From NCBI RefSeq assembly GCF_013003965.1, contig NZ_CP053069.1, positions 775,419 to 839,418 on the forward strand: a DNA stretch of 64,000 nucleotides. The letters run 5' to 3'. Positions within the stretch are counted from its first letter, which is position 1, and each line of letters begins with the position of its first letter. Both the position numbers and the translations under genes were made by a program. Source of the DNA: Usitatibacter rugosus (GTDB taxonomy: Bacteria; Pseudomonadota; Gammaproteobacteria; Burkholderiales; Usitatibacteraceae). The notes below the pieces were generated by a model. The model worked only from the letters and a program-made list of their open reading frames with translations, was not told where the DNA came from and ran no database searches. Shown here in pieces: positions 27,565 through 37,110 of this stretch.

Positions 27565-28059
27565 CTAGCCGCCCGAGAGCAGGTAGAACGCGGCGAAGGT
27601 GGCGATCATCATGAAGGCGAGGATCACCTTCGTGACGGCGCCCAGGACCATCCCGATCCACGTCGCGAGCCCCACCTTGCCGGCACGCACGAGGTCGCGG
27701 CGCGCGATGAGCTCTCCGCCGACCGCTCCGATGAACGGCCCGAGGATGAGCCCCGGGACGCCGAAGAGAAGCCCGACCAGGGCCCCGAGACCCGCCCCGA
27801 ACAGCGCGAGGCCGCTCGCGCCAACCCGCTTTGCACCCACCAGCGAGGCGAGGAAATCGACGGCAAAAGCTACGGCCGCCAGCAGGCCGATGATCGTGAT
27901 CCCCCAGGGCCCGACTTTCGCGAAGTCGTCGGCCCAGGCACCCACGACCAGGCCCGCGAAGACCAGCAGGATCCCGGGAAGGACGGGCAGGACGAGCCCC
28001 GCCAGCCCGACCAGGACCAGCGCGCTGCCGACGAGATAAAGTCCGATTGTGGTGTCCAT
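27565..28059 (-). CDS. DUF456 family membrane protein
   Basis: A 164-aa integral membrane protein with about four to five hydrophobic helices and glycine-rich GVPGLILGPFIGAVGGEL repeats typical of DUF456. The ATG at 28059 follows a strong GGAGGGGG site. Function unknown; the glycine-zipper-like segments suggest oligomerisation in the membrane. It ends 5 nt from the convergent kinase gene. Confidence 0.85.
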   Translation of the reverse strand: MDTTIGLYLVGSALVLVGLAGLVLPVLPGILLVFAGLVVGAWADDFAKVGPWGITIIGLLAAVAFAVDFLASLVGAKRVGASGLALFGAGLGALVGLLFGVPGLILGPFIGAVGGELIARRDLVRAGKVGLATWIGMVLGAVTKVILAFMMIATFAAFYLLSGG

Positions 28060-28182
28060 GGAGGCCCCCTCCGGCTGTAGGACAAATCCGACTTCGCCAG
28101 GGGGGAGCGCATTGTAACTTCGATCATTGGCCCGACCCTCGCCCAAGCTATCCGCGCGGTCGAATTCCCTGGAGGCTCGCCC

Positions 28183-31100
28183 TTGAAGACCAAGTCCATT
28201 CGCAACGACTGCGAATCGCAAATGAACGTGCTGCTGTCGGCGCTTCTTGCCCTCAAGAAGGGCGACGCCACGTTCCAGCTGCCCTCCAACTGGGAAGGGA
28301 CGGCCGGCAAGGTAGCCGACGTCTACCGCGAGATCCAGGACTACCACCTCCAGGTCACCGACGAATTCATCTCGCTGCGCCGCAAGGTCGGCAAGGAAGG
28401 CAAGCTTCGCTACCGCGGCAGCATCGGCGACCTCCGCGGCTTCTGGAAGTACAAGATCGAGAACGTCAACGCGCTCATCGACGACCTCGTGCTCCCGACC
28501 ACGGAGACCTCGCGCGTGATCGGCGCCGTGGCCCAGGGCGACCTCTCGCAGACCATGGCCACGGAGTTCGAGGGCCAGCCGCTGCAGGGCGAATTCCTGC
28601 GGCAGGCCAAGACGATCAACAAGATGGTGGACCAGCTCTCGTCCTTCGCGTCGGAAGTGACGCGCGTGGCGCGCGAGGTGGGCACGGAAGGCAAGTTGGG
28701 CGGCCAGGCGAAGGTGAAGGGCGTCGCGGGCACGTGGAAGGACTTGACCGACTCCGTGAACTCGATGGCCGGCAACCTGACGGGCCAGGTGCGAAACATC
28801 GCCGAGGTGACGACGGCCGTGGCCACGGGCGACCTCTCGAAGAAGATCACGGTCGACGTGAAGGGCGAGTTCCTCGAGCTCAAGAACACGATCAACACCA
28901 TGGTGGACCAGCTCCGCTCCTTCGGCTCCGAAGTGACGCGCGTGGCGCGCGAGGTGGGCACCGACGGCAAGCTGGGCGGCCAGGCGCGAGTCGAAGGCGT
29001 GTCCGGCACGTGGAAGGACTTGACCGACTCCGTGAACTTCATGGCCGGCAACCTCACGTCGCAGGTACGCAACATCGCCGACGTGACCACGGCCGTGGCG
29101 CGGGGCGACCTCTCGAAGAAGATCACCGTGGATGCGCGCGGCGAGATCCTCGAGGTGAAGCAGACAGTGAACACGATGGTGGACCAGCTCTCGTCCTTCG
29201 CGTCGGAAGTGACGCGGGTGGCGCGCGAGGTGGGTACCGAAGGAAAGCTCGGCGGCCAGGCGCGAGTCGAAGGCGTGTCCGGCACGTGGAAGGACTTGAC
29301 CGACTCCGTGAACTTCATGGCGGCGAACCTCACGTCCCAGGTGCGCAACATCGCCGACGTGACGACGGCCGTGGCGAGGGGTGACCTCTCGAAGAAGATC
29401 ACGGTGGACGTGAAGGGCGAGATCCTCGAGGTGAAGAACACCGTGAACATCATGGTGGACCAGCTCTCGTCGTTCGCCTCGGAAGTGACGCGCGTGGCGC
29501 GCGAGGTCGGCACGGAAGGAAAGCTGGGTGGCCAGGCGCAGGTGCGCGGCGTGTCCGGCACGTGGAAGGACTTGACCGACAACGTGAACTCGATGGCCTC
29601 GAACCTCACCTCGCAGGTGCGCAACATCGCCGAGGTGACGACCGCCGTGGCGAGGGGCGACCTCTCGAAGAAGATCACGGTGGACGTGAAGGGCGAGATC
29701 CTCGAGGTGAAGAACACCGTGAACACGATGGTGGACCAGCTCTCGTCCTTCGCCGCGGAGGTGACGCGGGTGGCCCGCGAGGTGGGCACGGAAGGAAAGC
29801 TCGGCGGCCAGGCGCGCGTGAAGGGTGTGGCCGGCACGTGGAAGGACTTGACCGACAACGTGAACTCGATGGCCTCGAACCTGACGGGCCAGGTGCGAAA
29901 CATCGCCGAGGTGACCACGGCCGTGGCGCGCGGCGACCTTTCGAAGAAGGTGACGGTCGACGTGAAGGGCGAGATCGCCGAGCTGAAGAACACCGTGAAC
30001 ACGATGGTGGACCAGCTCTCGACCTTCGCCGCGGAAGTGACGCGGATGGCGCGCGAGGTGGGCACGGAAGGAAAGCTGGGCGGCCAGGCGTGGGTGAAGG
30101 GCGTGGCCGGCACGTGGAAGGACTTGACCGACTCCGTGAACTCGATGGCCGGCAACTTGACCGCGCAGGTGCGTAACGTCGCGGAGGTGACGACGGCCGT
30201 GGCGCGAGGCGACCTTTCGAAGAAGATCACGGTGGACGTGAAGGGCGAGTTCCTCGAGCTGAAGGGCACGATCAACACGATGGTGGACCAGCTCCGCTCC
30301 TTCGGCTCGGAGGTGACGCGCGTGGCGCGCGAAGTGGGCACGGAAGGCCAGCTGGGCGGACAGGCGCGCGTGGAAGGCGTCTCGGGCACCTGGAAGGATT
30401 TGACCGACAACGTGAACTTCATGGCCGGCAACCTCACCTCGCAGGTGCGCGGTATCGCGAAGGTGGTGACGGCGGTTGCGAACGGCGACCTCTCGCAGAA
30501 GCTCACCGTGGAGGCGAAGGGCGAGATCGCGGCTCTTGCTTCGACGATCAACAGCATGACGGACACGCTCGACACCTTCGCCGACCAGGTGACCTCGGTG
30601 GCTCGCGAGGTGGGTGTCGAGGGCAAGCTGGGCGGCCAGGCGCGCGTGCCGGGCGCTTCGGGCACGTGGAAGGACTTGACCGAGAACGTGAACCAGCTCG
30701 CGGCCAACCTCACCAACCAGGTGCGGGCGATCGCGCAGGTGGCCACGGCCGTGACGCAGGGCGACTTGACGCGCTCCATCACGGTGGAGGCGCAGGGCGA
30801 GGTGGCGGCGTTGAAGGACACCATCAACGAGATGATCCGCAACCTCAAGGACACCACGCAGAAGAACACCGAGCAGGACTGGCTCAAGACCAACCTCGCG
30901 AAGTTCTCGCGCATGCTGCAGGGCCAGAAGAACCTGAACACCGTGGGCGCGCTGATCCTCTCGGAGCTCGCGCCCGTCGCGCAGGCGCAAGTCGCCCGCT
31001 TCTACGTGCTGGATACCGCGTTCGAGAGCGCGCAGCTGCGCCTGCTCGCTTCGTACGGCGCGGAAGGACAGAAGGCCCACGGCCGTCGCCTCTCGCTCGG

Positions 31101-33657
31101 CGAAGGCCTCGTCGGCCAGACCGCGATCGAGAAGCGCAAGATCCTCATCACCAACGTTCCCGAGGGCTACCTCGACGTCTCCACGGGCGTGGGCTCGGCG
31201 CCGCCGCGCACCATCCTCGTGCTGCCCGTCGTGTTCGAAGGCCAGCTGAAGGGCGTGCTCGAGCTGGGCTCGTTCGAGGGCTTCTCCGATACGCACCAGG
31301 CGTTCCTCGAGCAGCTGATGGAATCGGTGGGCATCGTGATCAACACCATCGAGGCCAACACGCGGACGGAAGACCTCCTCACGCAGTCGCAGTCGCTCGC
31401 GCAGGAGCTGCAGAGCCGCCAGGAAGAGCTGCAGAACACCAACCAGGAGCTGCAGGAGAAGGCGCGGCTGCTGGCCCACCAGAACCAGGAGGTGGAGCGC
31501 AAGAACGCGGAGGTGGAGCAGGCCCGCCAGGACCTGGAGGAAAAGGCTCACCAGCTGGCACTCACCTCGAAGTACAAGTCCGAGTTCCTCGCCAACATGT
31601 CGCACGAGCTGCGCACGCCGTTGAACTCGCTGCTGATCCTCTCCGACCAGCTGCAGGCCAACTCGCAGGGCAACCTCTCGCCCAAGCAAGTGGAATTCGC
31701 GAAGACCATCCACTCTTCCGGCAACGACCTGCTGACCCTCATCAACGACATCCTCGACCTCTCGAAGATCGAGTCGGGCACGGTCGCCGTGGACGTGGGC
31801 GAGCTGCGCCTGGACGAAATGCGCCGCTACGTGGAGCGCACGTTCCGCCACGTCGCGGAGGCGAAGAAGCTCGACTTCTTCATCCGCAGCGAGGTGGACC
31901 TGCCCCCCACGATGGCCACCGACACGAAGCGCCTGCAGCAGATCATCAAGAACCTGCTGTCGAACGCGTTCAAGTTCACGCATCGCGGCCAGGTCGTGCT
32001 GTCCATCGACGCCGCGCGCTCGGGCTGGGATCCGCAGAACGAGGAGCTCAACCGGGCTCCCGCGGTGCTCGCCTTCACCGTGCGCGACACCGGCATCGGC
32101 ATTCCGCCGGACAAGCAGCAGATCATCTTCGAGGCGTTCCAGCAGGCCGACGGCTCGACGTCGCGCAAGTACGGCGGCACGGGCCTCGGCCTCGCCATCA
32201 GCCGCGAGCTCTCGCGCCTGCTGGGCGGCGAGATCCGCCTCTGGAGCGCGCCGGGCGAGGGCAGTGCCTTCACGCTGTATCTCCCGGAGCGCTACGCGCT
32301 GCCGCGCCTGCCGCGCAAGACCGGCGCCGATGCCGCCTCCGTGGCGAATGCCGCGATCCGGGCCGCGCGCACGGCGCTGGGCCCCATGCCGCGGCCCATC
32401 GATCCGATCGAGGAGGCGTCCACGCCGCCGCCGCTGGACCACGAGCTGCCCGACGACCGCGAGGCCGTGACCCCCGGCGACTCGGTGCTGCTCATCGTCG
32501 AGAACGATCTCGCGTTCGCATCGGTGCTGATGGAGGCGGCGCGCGAGCGCGGCTTCAAGGCCATCGTGACGACGCTCGGTGCCTCGGCGCTGGCGCTCGC
32601 GCGCGAGTTCCATCCTTCCGCGATCACGCTCGACATCTTCCTGCCCGACATCCAGGGCTGGCGCGTGCTGGACCGCCTGAAGGGCGACATCGACACGCGC
32701 CACATCCCCGTATGCGTCATCTCCACCGAGGATTCCCGCGAGCAGGCGATGCAATCGGGCGCGCTGCACTTCGTGGCGAAGCCGCTGCAGAGCAAGGAGG
32801 GCGTGGACCGGCTCCTCGATGCGATCAAGGCGTATGCTTCCCGCGGCGTGAAGAACCTGCTCGTCGTGCAGCCCGACGGCGACAAGCTGAACGACGTGGT
32901 GGGCTATCTCGAGCGCGCGGCCGACGTGAAGGTGACGGGAGCCAGCGACGCGGGAGCCGCGCTGAAGGCGCTCCGAGCGGGCGACGTCGATTGCCTCGTG
33001 CTGGACCCGGAGGTCCCCGGATTGAATGCCGAAGCCCTGATGGAGGAAGCGCGCTCGCGGTCCCCCGACCAGCCGATGCCGATCATCGTGCACTCGGAGG
33101 AGGGCCGTAACGTCTCCGACGAAGCGGTATGGCAGCAGCTTTCGCGCAACGGCCCCGTGTCGTTCGTGCACACGCTGGACCGCCTGCTCGACCAGACGAC
33201 GGTGTATCTCCATCGCGACGCGAGCCGGCTCCCCGAGGAGCAGCGCGGCACGCTGGAGGAGATCTACCGCTCCAACCGTTGGCTCGCCGGGCGCAAGGTG
33301 CTCGTGGTGGACGACGACATGCGCAACATCTTCGCGCTCTCGACGGTGCTCGAGGACTACGACATGAAGATCCTCACGGCCGACAACGGCCGCGACGCGA
33401 TCGAGATCGTGAAGGCCGAGCCGGACGTCGACGTCGTGCTGATGGACATCATGATGCCGGAGATGGACGGGCTGGAGACCATGCGCGAGATCCGCAAGCT
33501 CGCCAACTGCAAGGACCTCCCGATCGTCGCGGTGACGGCGAAGGCCATGAAGGGAGACCGGCAGCGTTGCCTGGAGGCGGGCGCGTGGGATTACCTCTCG
33601 AAACCCGTCGAGACGCAGCAGCTGCTCGCGACGCTGCGCGCCTGGCTCAAGCCGTGA
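28183..33657 (+). CDS. Giant cytosolic hybrid histidine kinase with tandem HAMP repeats
   Basis: A 1,824-aa soluble hybrid sensor kinase. A TTG start is used behind GGAGG. About residues 113-895 hold eight full ~92-residue units plus a partial ninth, each carrying paired HAMP-like helices ([21 protein letters not shown]). This is the layout of class III (Nik1/Os-1-type) kinases. A GAF domain follows (about 915-1055), then a coiled coil (1065-1130), HisKA with His1141 in [11 protein letters not shown], and HATPase (about 1235-1370, [21 protein letters not shown]). Three receivers follow: REC1 with Asp1484, a middle REC lacking the usual KP, and REC3 with Asp1755 in [12 protein letters not shown]. 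It has no membrane helix, so the signal is cytosolic. It overlaps the next kinase gene by 4 nt. Confidence 0.93.
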   Translation: MKTKSIRNDCESQMNVLLSALLALKKGDATFQLPSNWEGTAGKVADVYREIQDYHLQVTDEFISLRRKVGKEGKLRYRGSIGDLRGFWKYKIENVNALIDDLVLPTTETSRVIGAVAQGDLSQTMATEFEGQPLQGEFLRQAKTINKMVDQLSSFASEVTRVAREVGTEGKLGGQAKVKGVAGTWKDLTDSVNSMAGNLTGQVRNIAEVTTAVATGDLSKKITVDVKGEFLELKNTINTMVDQLRSFGSEVTRVAREVGTDGKLGGQARVEGVSGTWKDLTDSVNFMAGNLTSQVRNIADVTTAVARGDLSKKITVDARGEILEVKQTVNTMVDQLSSFASEVTRVAREVGTEGKLGGQARVEGVSGTWKDLTDSVNFMAANLTSQVRNIADVTTAVARGDLSKKITVDVKGEILEVKNTVNIMVDQLSSFASEVTRVAREVGTEGKLGGQAQVRGVSGTWKDLTDNVNSMASNLTSQVRNIAEVTTAVARGDLSKKITVDVKGEILEVKNTVNTMVDQLSSFAAEVTRVAREVGTEGKLGGQARVKGVAGTWKDLTDNVNSMASNLTGQVRNIAEVTTAVARGDLSKKVTVDVKGEIAELKNTVNTMVDQLSTFAAEVTRMAREVGTEGKLGGQAWVKGVAGTWKDLTDSVNSMAGNLTAQVRNVAEVTTAVARGDLSKKITVDVKGEFLELKGTINTMVDQLRSFGSEVTRVAREVGTEGQLGGQARVEGVSGTWKDLTDNVNFMAGNLTSQVRGIAKVVTAVANGDLSQKLTVEAKGEIAALASTINSMTDTLDTFADQVTSVAREVGVEGKLGGQARVPGASGTWKDLTENVNQLAANLTNQVRAIAQVATAVTQGDLTRSITVEAQGEVAALKDTINEMIRNLKDTTQKNTEQDWLKTNLAKFSRMLQGQKNLNTVGALILSELAPVAQAQVARFYVLDTAFESAQLRLLASYGAEGQKAHGRRLSLGEGLVGQTAIEKRKILITNVPEGYLDVSTGVGSAPPRTILVLPVVFEGQLKGVLELGSFEGFSDTHQAFLEQLMESVGIVINTIEANTRTEDLLTQSQSLAQELQSRQEELQNTNQELQEKARLLAHQNQEVERKNAEVEQARQDLEEKAHQLALTSKYKSEFLANMSHELRTPLNSLLILSDQLQANSQGNLSPKQVEFAKTIHSSGNDLLTLINDILDLSKIESGTVAVDVGELRLDEMRRYVERTFRHVAEAKKLDFFIRSEVDLPPTMATDTKRLQQIIKNLLSNAFKFTHRGQVVLSIDAARSGWDPQNEELNRAPAVLAFTVRDTGIGIPPDKQQIIFEAFQQADGSTSRKYGGTGLGLAISRELSRLLGGEIRLWSAPGEGSAFTLYLPERYALPRLPRKTGADAASVANAAIRAARTALGPMPRPIDPIEEASTPPPLDHELPDDREAVTPGDSVLLIVENDLAFASVLMEAARERGFKAIVTTLGASALALAREFHPSAITLDIFLPDIQGWRVLDRLKGDIDTRHIPVCVISTEDSREQAMQSGALHFVAKPLQSKEGVDRLLDAIKAYASRGVKNLLVVQPDGDKLNDVVGYLERAADVKVTGASDAGAALKALRAGDVDCLVLDPEVPGLNAEALMEEARSRSPDQPMPIIVHSEEGRNVSDEAVWQQLSRNGPVSFVHTLDRLLDQTTVYLHRDASRLPEEQRGTLEEIYRSNRWLAGRKVLVVDDDMRNIFALSTVLEDYDMKILTADNGRDAIEIVKAEPDVDVVLMDIMMPEMDGLETMREIRKLANCKDLPIVAVTAKAMKGDRQRCLEAGAWDYLSKPVETQQLLATLRAWLKP
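28540..30860 (+). repeat. In-gene tandem array of ~276-bp HAMP-coding units
   Basis: The codon for Asp of GDLS recurs at 28831, 29107, 29383 and so on to 30763 in exact 276-nt steps (seven steps). One earlier, 15-nt longer unit begins at 28540. Neighbouring units are very similar at DNA level, as in the recurring block ACGTGGAAGGACTTGACCGA. Such identity suggests recent duplication or ongoing gene conversion, and it may make the array length variable. Confidence 0.9.
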
Positions 33658-35810
33658 TCACCCTTCCCGCCGGCAGCGATCACCGGCTGGCTCCCGCGGC
33701 CATCCTGGTCGTCGACGACCGGCCGGACAAGATCCTCGTCTTCCGCTCCGTGCTCGAGGAACTGGGCCAGGAGGTCGTCGCCGCGAGCTCGGGCGAGGAT
33801 GCGCTGAAGCAGGTGCTCGAGCGCGATTTCGCCGTGATCCTGCTCGACGTCAACATGCCGGGCATGGACGGCTTCGAGACGGCGACGATGATCCGCAAGC
33901 GCAAGCGCTCCGCGCACACGCCGATCATCTTCATGACGGCCTACTCCGACGAGATGCATGCGGCCCAGGCGTATTCGCTCGGCGCCGTCGACTTCATCCT
34001 CACGCCCTTCGCGCCCGAGGTGCTGCGCGCCAAGGTGCGCGTGTTCGTCGAGCTGCACCAGCTCACCGAGCACATCCGCCAGCAGAGCGACCAGCGCATC
34101 GCGCTCGCGCGCGAGCAGGCCGCGCGCACGGCCGCCGAGGACGCGGTGCGCCGCTCGGCGTTCCTCGCCGAGGGCGGCCGCCTCCTGACGAGCACGCTGG
34201 ATGCGGAAGCACTCGCCCGCGACCTGACCGGATTCTCTGTTCCCTTCCTCGGCCTCTTCTGCGCCATCGCACTGGTGGACGAGCACCAGCGCGTCACGCG
34301 CACCGAGCTTGCGTGGAGCGATCCCGAAACGAGCACCGGACGGCGCGCGCTTTCCGTGCGGCGCATCGGCGAGCCCGCGATCGCCTCGGCCATCGAGCGC
34401 GCCGTGACCACGGGGCGCCGCGAAGTCATCGAGGGCCCGCTCTCCGACCCGGCGGGCGTGCGCGTCGAGCGCCTCGAGGCCACCGGCGAGGAGCAGATCC
34501 CGCTCGCGTTCCGCCCGCAATCGATGTCGATCCATCCGCTGGTCGGCCGCGGTCGCACGCTCGGCGTGCTGGTCGTCGCGCTGGCACCGCCGCGCGAGCG
34601 CTTCACGCCCACCGAGATGGCCCTGGGCGAGGAGCTCGCCGGCCGCGTCGGCATCGCGCTCGACAACGCCCGCCTCTACCTGCAGGTGCGCGACAACGAC
34701 CGCCGCAAGGACGAGTTCCTGGCGATGCTGGCGCACGAGCTGCGCAGCCCCCTGGCGCCGATCCGCAACGCGATCGAGGTGCTGCGCATGGGCGGCTCCG
34801 CCGAGACGCGCCTGCCGTGGGCGAGGGACGTCATCGACCGGCAGTCGCGCCAGCTCATGCGGATCGTCGACGACCTGCTCGACGTCTCCCGCATCACCAG
34901 CGGCAAGATCCAGCTCAAGACCGAGGACATCGACCTGGGCACCGTGCTCGCCTCCGCGGTCGAGACCAGCCGGCCGCTGATCGAGGAGCGCCGCCACGAG
35001 CTCACGGTCACGCCGCCGGCGCGCCCGCTGCATGTGCGCGGCGATTTCGCGCGCATCGCACAGGTCCTCGCCAACCTGCTCAACAACGCGGCCAAGTACA
35101 CGCCGCCCGGCGGAAGCATTTCGATCATCGTGTCCGAGGATCAACGCCACGCGGTCATCCGCGTGAAGGACACGGGCCTGGGCATTCCCGCGCCGATGCT
35201 GGACGGCATCTTCGACCTCTTCACGCAGCTGGACACCACGCTCGACCGCGCACAGGGCGGCCTGGGCATCGGCCTCACGCTCGTGAAGCGGCTGGTCGAG
35301 GCGCAGGGGGGCAAGGTGGAGGCGGCGAGCGGCGGCCCGAACCAGGGCAGCGAATTCACGGTGCGCCTGCCCGTGGTGATTCCGGCGGCGCGCGCGCAGG
35401 CGCCGGCCCGCGACGGAGCGCGGCGCGTCGTTGCGCAGCGGGTGATGATCGTCGAGGACCATCCCGATACGGCCGCCACGTTGCAGACGCTCATCTCGCT
35501 GGACGGCCATGAGGTCGAGCTCGCGCGCGACGGTTTCGCGGCGCTCGATCTCGCGCCGAAGTTCCGGCCGGATGTGGCACTCGTGGACATCGGCCTTCCC
35601 GGCATGGACGGCTTCGAGATCGCGCGGCGGCTTCGGCAGCTCGAATGCGGCCGCCGCTGCCTGCTGGTGGCCGTCACCGGCTACGGCCAGGAGCGCGACC
35701 GCCGCCTGGCCCTCGAAGCCGGCTTCGACCACCACCTCGTGAAACCCGTGAACGTGCAGGTGCTGGCCGACGTCATCGCTTCGCGCCAGCGCGAGCCGGA
35801 GACCCAATGA
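33654..35810 (+). CDS. Hybrid histidine kinase REC-GAF-HisKA-HATPase-REC
   Basis: A 718-aa soluble kinase. The GTG start overlaps the previous stop (GTGA). The N-terminal receiver (about 17-135) has Asp65 in ILLDVNMPGMDG. A short coiled coil and a GAF-like domain (about 180-340) follow, then HisKA with His361 in MLAHELRSPL, HATPase (about 455-580, NLLNNAAKY, DTGLGIP, GGLGIGL), and a C-terminal receiver (about 598-715) with Asp645. Its leading receiver suggests it is driven by phosphotransfer from the giant kinase encoded just upstream. No DNA-binding domain is present. Confidence 0.93.
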   Translation: MITLPAGSDHRLAPAAILVVDDRPDKILVFRSVLEELGQEVVAASSGEDALKQVLERDFAVILLDVNMPGMDGFETATMIRKRKRSAHTPIIFMTAYSDEMHAAQAYSLGAVDFILTPFAPEVLRAKVRVFVELHQLTEHIRQQSDQRIALAREQAARTAAEDAVRRSAFLAEGGRLLTSTLDAEALARDLTGFSVPFLGLFCAIALVDEHQRVTRTELAWSDPETSTGRRALSVRRIGEPAIASAIERAVTTGRREVIEGPLSDPAGVRVERLEATGEEQIPLAFRPQSMSIHPLVGRGRTLGVLVVALAPPRERFTPTEMALGEELAGRVGIALDNARLYLQVRDNDRRKDEFLAMLAHELRSPLAPIRNAIEVLRMGGSAETRLPWARDVIDRQSRQLMRIVDDLLDVSRITSGKIQLKTEDIDLGTVLASAVETSRPLIEERRHELTVTPPARPLHVRGDFARIAQVLANLLNNAAKYTPPGGSISIIVSEDQRHAVIRVKDTGLGIPAPMLDGIFDLFTQLDTTLDRAQGGLGIGLTLVKRLVEAQGGKVEAASGGPNQGSEFTVRLPVVIPAARAQAPARDGARRVVAQRVMIVEDHPDTAATLQTLISLDGHEVELARDGFAALDLAPKFRPDVALVDIGLPGMDGFEIARRLRQLECGRRCLLVAVTGYGQERDRRLALEAGFDHHLVKPVNVQVLADVIASRQREPETQ

Positions 35811-36511
35811 CCGACATGGAAGGCGTCTACCGCGATGCGGTGACCACGCGCCTCATGCGCAGGATGGGGCATGCGCTCGAGCACGACCTCAAGTCGCCGG
35901 TGCAGGGCATCTACTGGGCGCTCGAGCTTGCGCTGAAGAGTGTTTCCGCGCCGGGCACGGACGAGAAGACCCGCGCGCAGGTGGAGAAGGCCGTGACCAT
36001 GGCGAGGAAGGAGCTCACCCGCCTCGAGCGGACGTCGCGCGCATTCCTCAGCGATTCCGGCATTTCCGAGGGCGAAGGCGAGACCCGCATCGACCTCTCC
36101 GAGCTCACTCGCGAAACGGTGCGGCATTTCGTGACCGATGCTGCGATCCGCAACGTCCGGCTCACGGTCGACGTCCCGACGGAGCCGGTGTACGTCTTCG
36201 GGCCGCGCGCCGGCATCTCGCAGGCGGTGCTCACCTGCGTGCTGCATTCGCTGGACTCCGTGCCCGACGGCGGGACGGCGGAGGTCGTGCTCAAGGCCAA
36301 CGGCACGCACGCGATGATCGAGATCGTCGACGATGCCGGGGAAGCCGCCGAAGGTCAGGATCCGTTCGGCCTGGGCGTGCTCGGCATGCGCATCGCGCGC
36401 GTCTTCGTCGAGGGCCACGGCGGCGAGATGAAGTCCGCCCCGGCGCCCGAAGGCGGGCGGCGCAGCACCTGCCTCAAGCTTCCGGTAGAGACGACGGCCC
36501 AGCCGGCCTAG
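35807..36511 (+). CDS. Kinase-like histidine phosphotransferase (ChpT-like) candidate
   Basis: A 234-aa protein whose ATG overlaps the upstream stop (ATGA). The N-terminal helical pair has an intact phospho-acceptor box, HALEHDLKSPVQGIYWALEL, with His26. The following domain aligns with a HATPase, but the N-box asparagine is replaced (LTCVLHSLDSV) and the G1 box reads DDAGEA instead of DxGxG. ATP binding is therefore doubtful. Dimerisation helices plus a degenerate ATPase fold is the design of ChpT-type phosphotransferases. A weak kinase is the alternative. It sits third in the phosphorelay operon. Confidence 0.7.
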   Translation: MTDMEGVYRDAVTTRLMRRMGHALEHDLKSPVQGIYWALELALKSVSAPGTDEKTRAQVEKAVTMARKELTRLERTSRAFLSDSGISEGEGETRIDLSELTRETVRHFVTDAAIRNVRLTVDVPTEPVYVFGPRAGISQAVLTCVLHSLDSVPDGGTAEVVLKANGTHAMIEIVDDAGEAAEGQDPFGLGVLGMRIARVFVEGHGGEMKSAPAPEGGRRSTCLKLPVETTAQPA

Positions 36512-37089
36512 CGCCGCGCGGCCAGCAGCTTCCCGAGCGTTTCGATCGCCACGGGCTTCACGAGGTAGTCGTCCAGTCCCGCTTCGAGGGCGCGCTTGCG
36601 ATGCTCGTCGCCGCCGAATCCCGAGAGCCCGATGATGTAGACGCCCGCCAGCTGCGAATCCCGCCGCAGGGTGCGCGCGACGTCGTAGCCGCTCACGTCC
36701 GGTAGTGCCAAGTCGAGCAGGATCACGTCGGGGCGCCGCTCGTGCGCGACCTCGATCGCGCGGGCACCGGTATAGGCGACGAACACCTCGTGGCCGAGCT
36801 GCTCCAGGAGCGTTCCCAGTACTTCGGCCGAGTCGATGTTGTCGTCCACCACCAGGAGACGGAGCGTCTGCGCCTCCGCGGCCATCGCCGCGCCCGGCGC
36901 GGGCGCCGAGTCGCATCGGTCGGCGAGGGCGCGCAGCGTGGCCAGCTGCCGCTCCATGAGCTCGATCATCCGGTCGCGCGTGGCTTCGTCCGGTGGGCGG
37001 CGCAGCACTTCCATGGCCATCTGGATGGCGCTCAGCGCATCGCGCAGCTCGCGCGCGAACGACACCTCGGACCCGGGCTTCGAGCTCAT
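36508..37089 (-). CDS. Response regulator with degenerate HisKA-like N-terminus
   Basis: A 193-aa protein. Residues about 9-60 align with the HisKA helices of the neighbouring kinase (FARELRDALSAIQMAMEVLRR against LAHELRSPLAPIRNAIEVLRM). The acceptor histidine is replaced by Arg13, so it cannot be phosphorylated there. A full receiver follows (about 75-193), with VVDD, an Asp in ILLDLALPDVSG and a terminal KPV. A second ATG at 37104 would add five residues. No output domain is seen, so it probably works by protein contacts, perhaps docking onto a kinase through the pseudo-HisKA. It overlaps the convergent gene by 4 nt. Confidence 0.8.
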   Translation of the reverse strand: MSSKPGSEVSFARELRDALSAIQMAMEVLRRPPDEATRDRMIELMERQLATLRALADRCDSAPAPGAAMAAEAQTLRLLVVDDNIDSAEVLGTLLEQLGHEVFVAYTGARAIEVAHERRPDVILLDLALPDVSGYDVARTLRRDSQLAGVYIIGLSGFGGDEHRKRALEAGLDDYLVKPVAIETLGKLLAARR

Positions 37090-37098
37090 GCCCCACGG

Positions 37099-37104
37099 TA
37101 TCAT
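37099..37104 (+). promoter_or_regulatory. -10-like box, probable leaderless promoter of glcD
   Basis: TATCAT ends 6 nt before the ATG at 37111, with no Shine-Dalgarno between. This supports 37111 as both a near-leaderless start and the first codon, rather than the in-frame ATGs at 37120 and 37123. Confidence 0.4.
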
Positions 37105-37110
37105 GGGGCC

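Noticed and set aside
28540-30860. Regular direct repeats as a possible CRISPR or VNTR locus
   Set aside because: The period is 276 nt, in frame, and encodes HAMP units within an intact kinase gene.
27565-33213. 1,882-codon minus-strand frame opposite the giant kinase
   Set aside because: Only the last 164 codons (DUF456, from 28059) are real. The rest mirrors the HAMP repeats and shows the usual antisense His/Arg bias.
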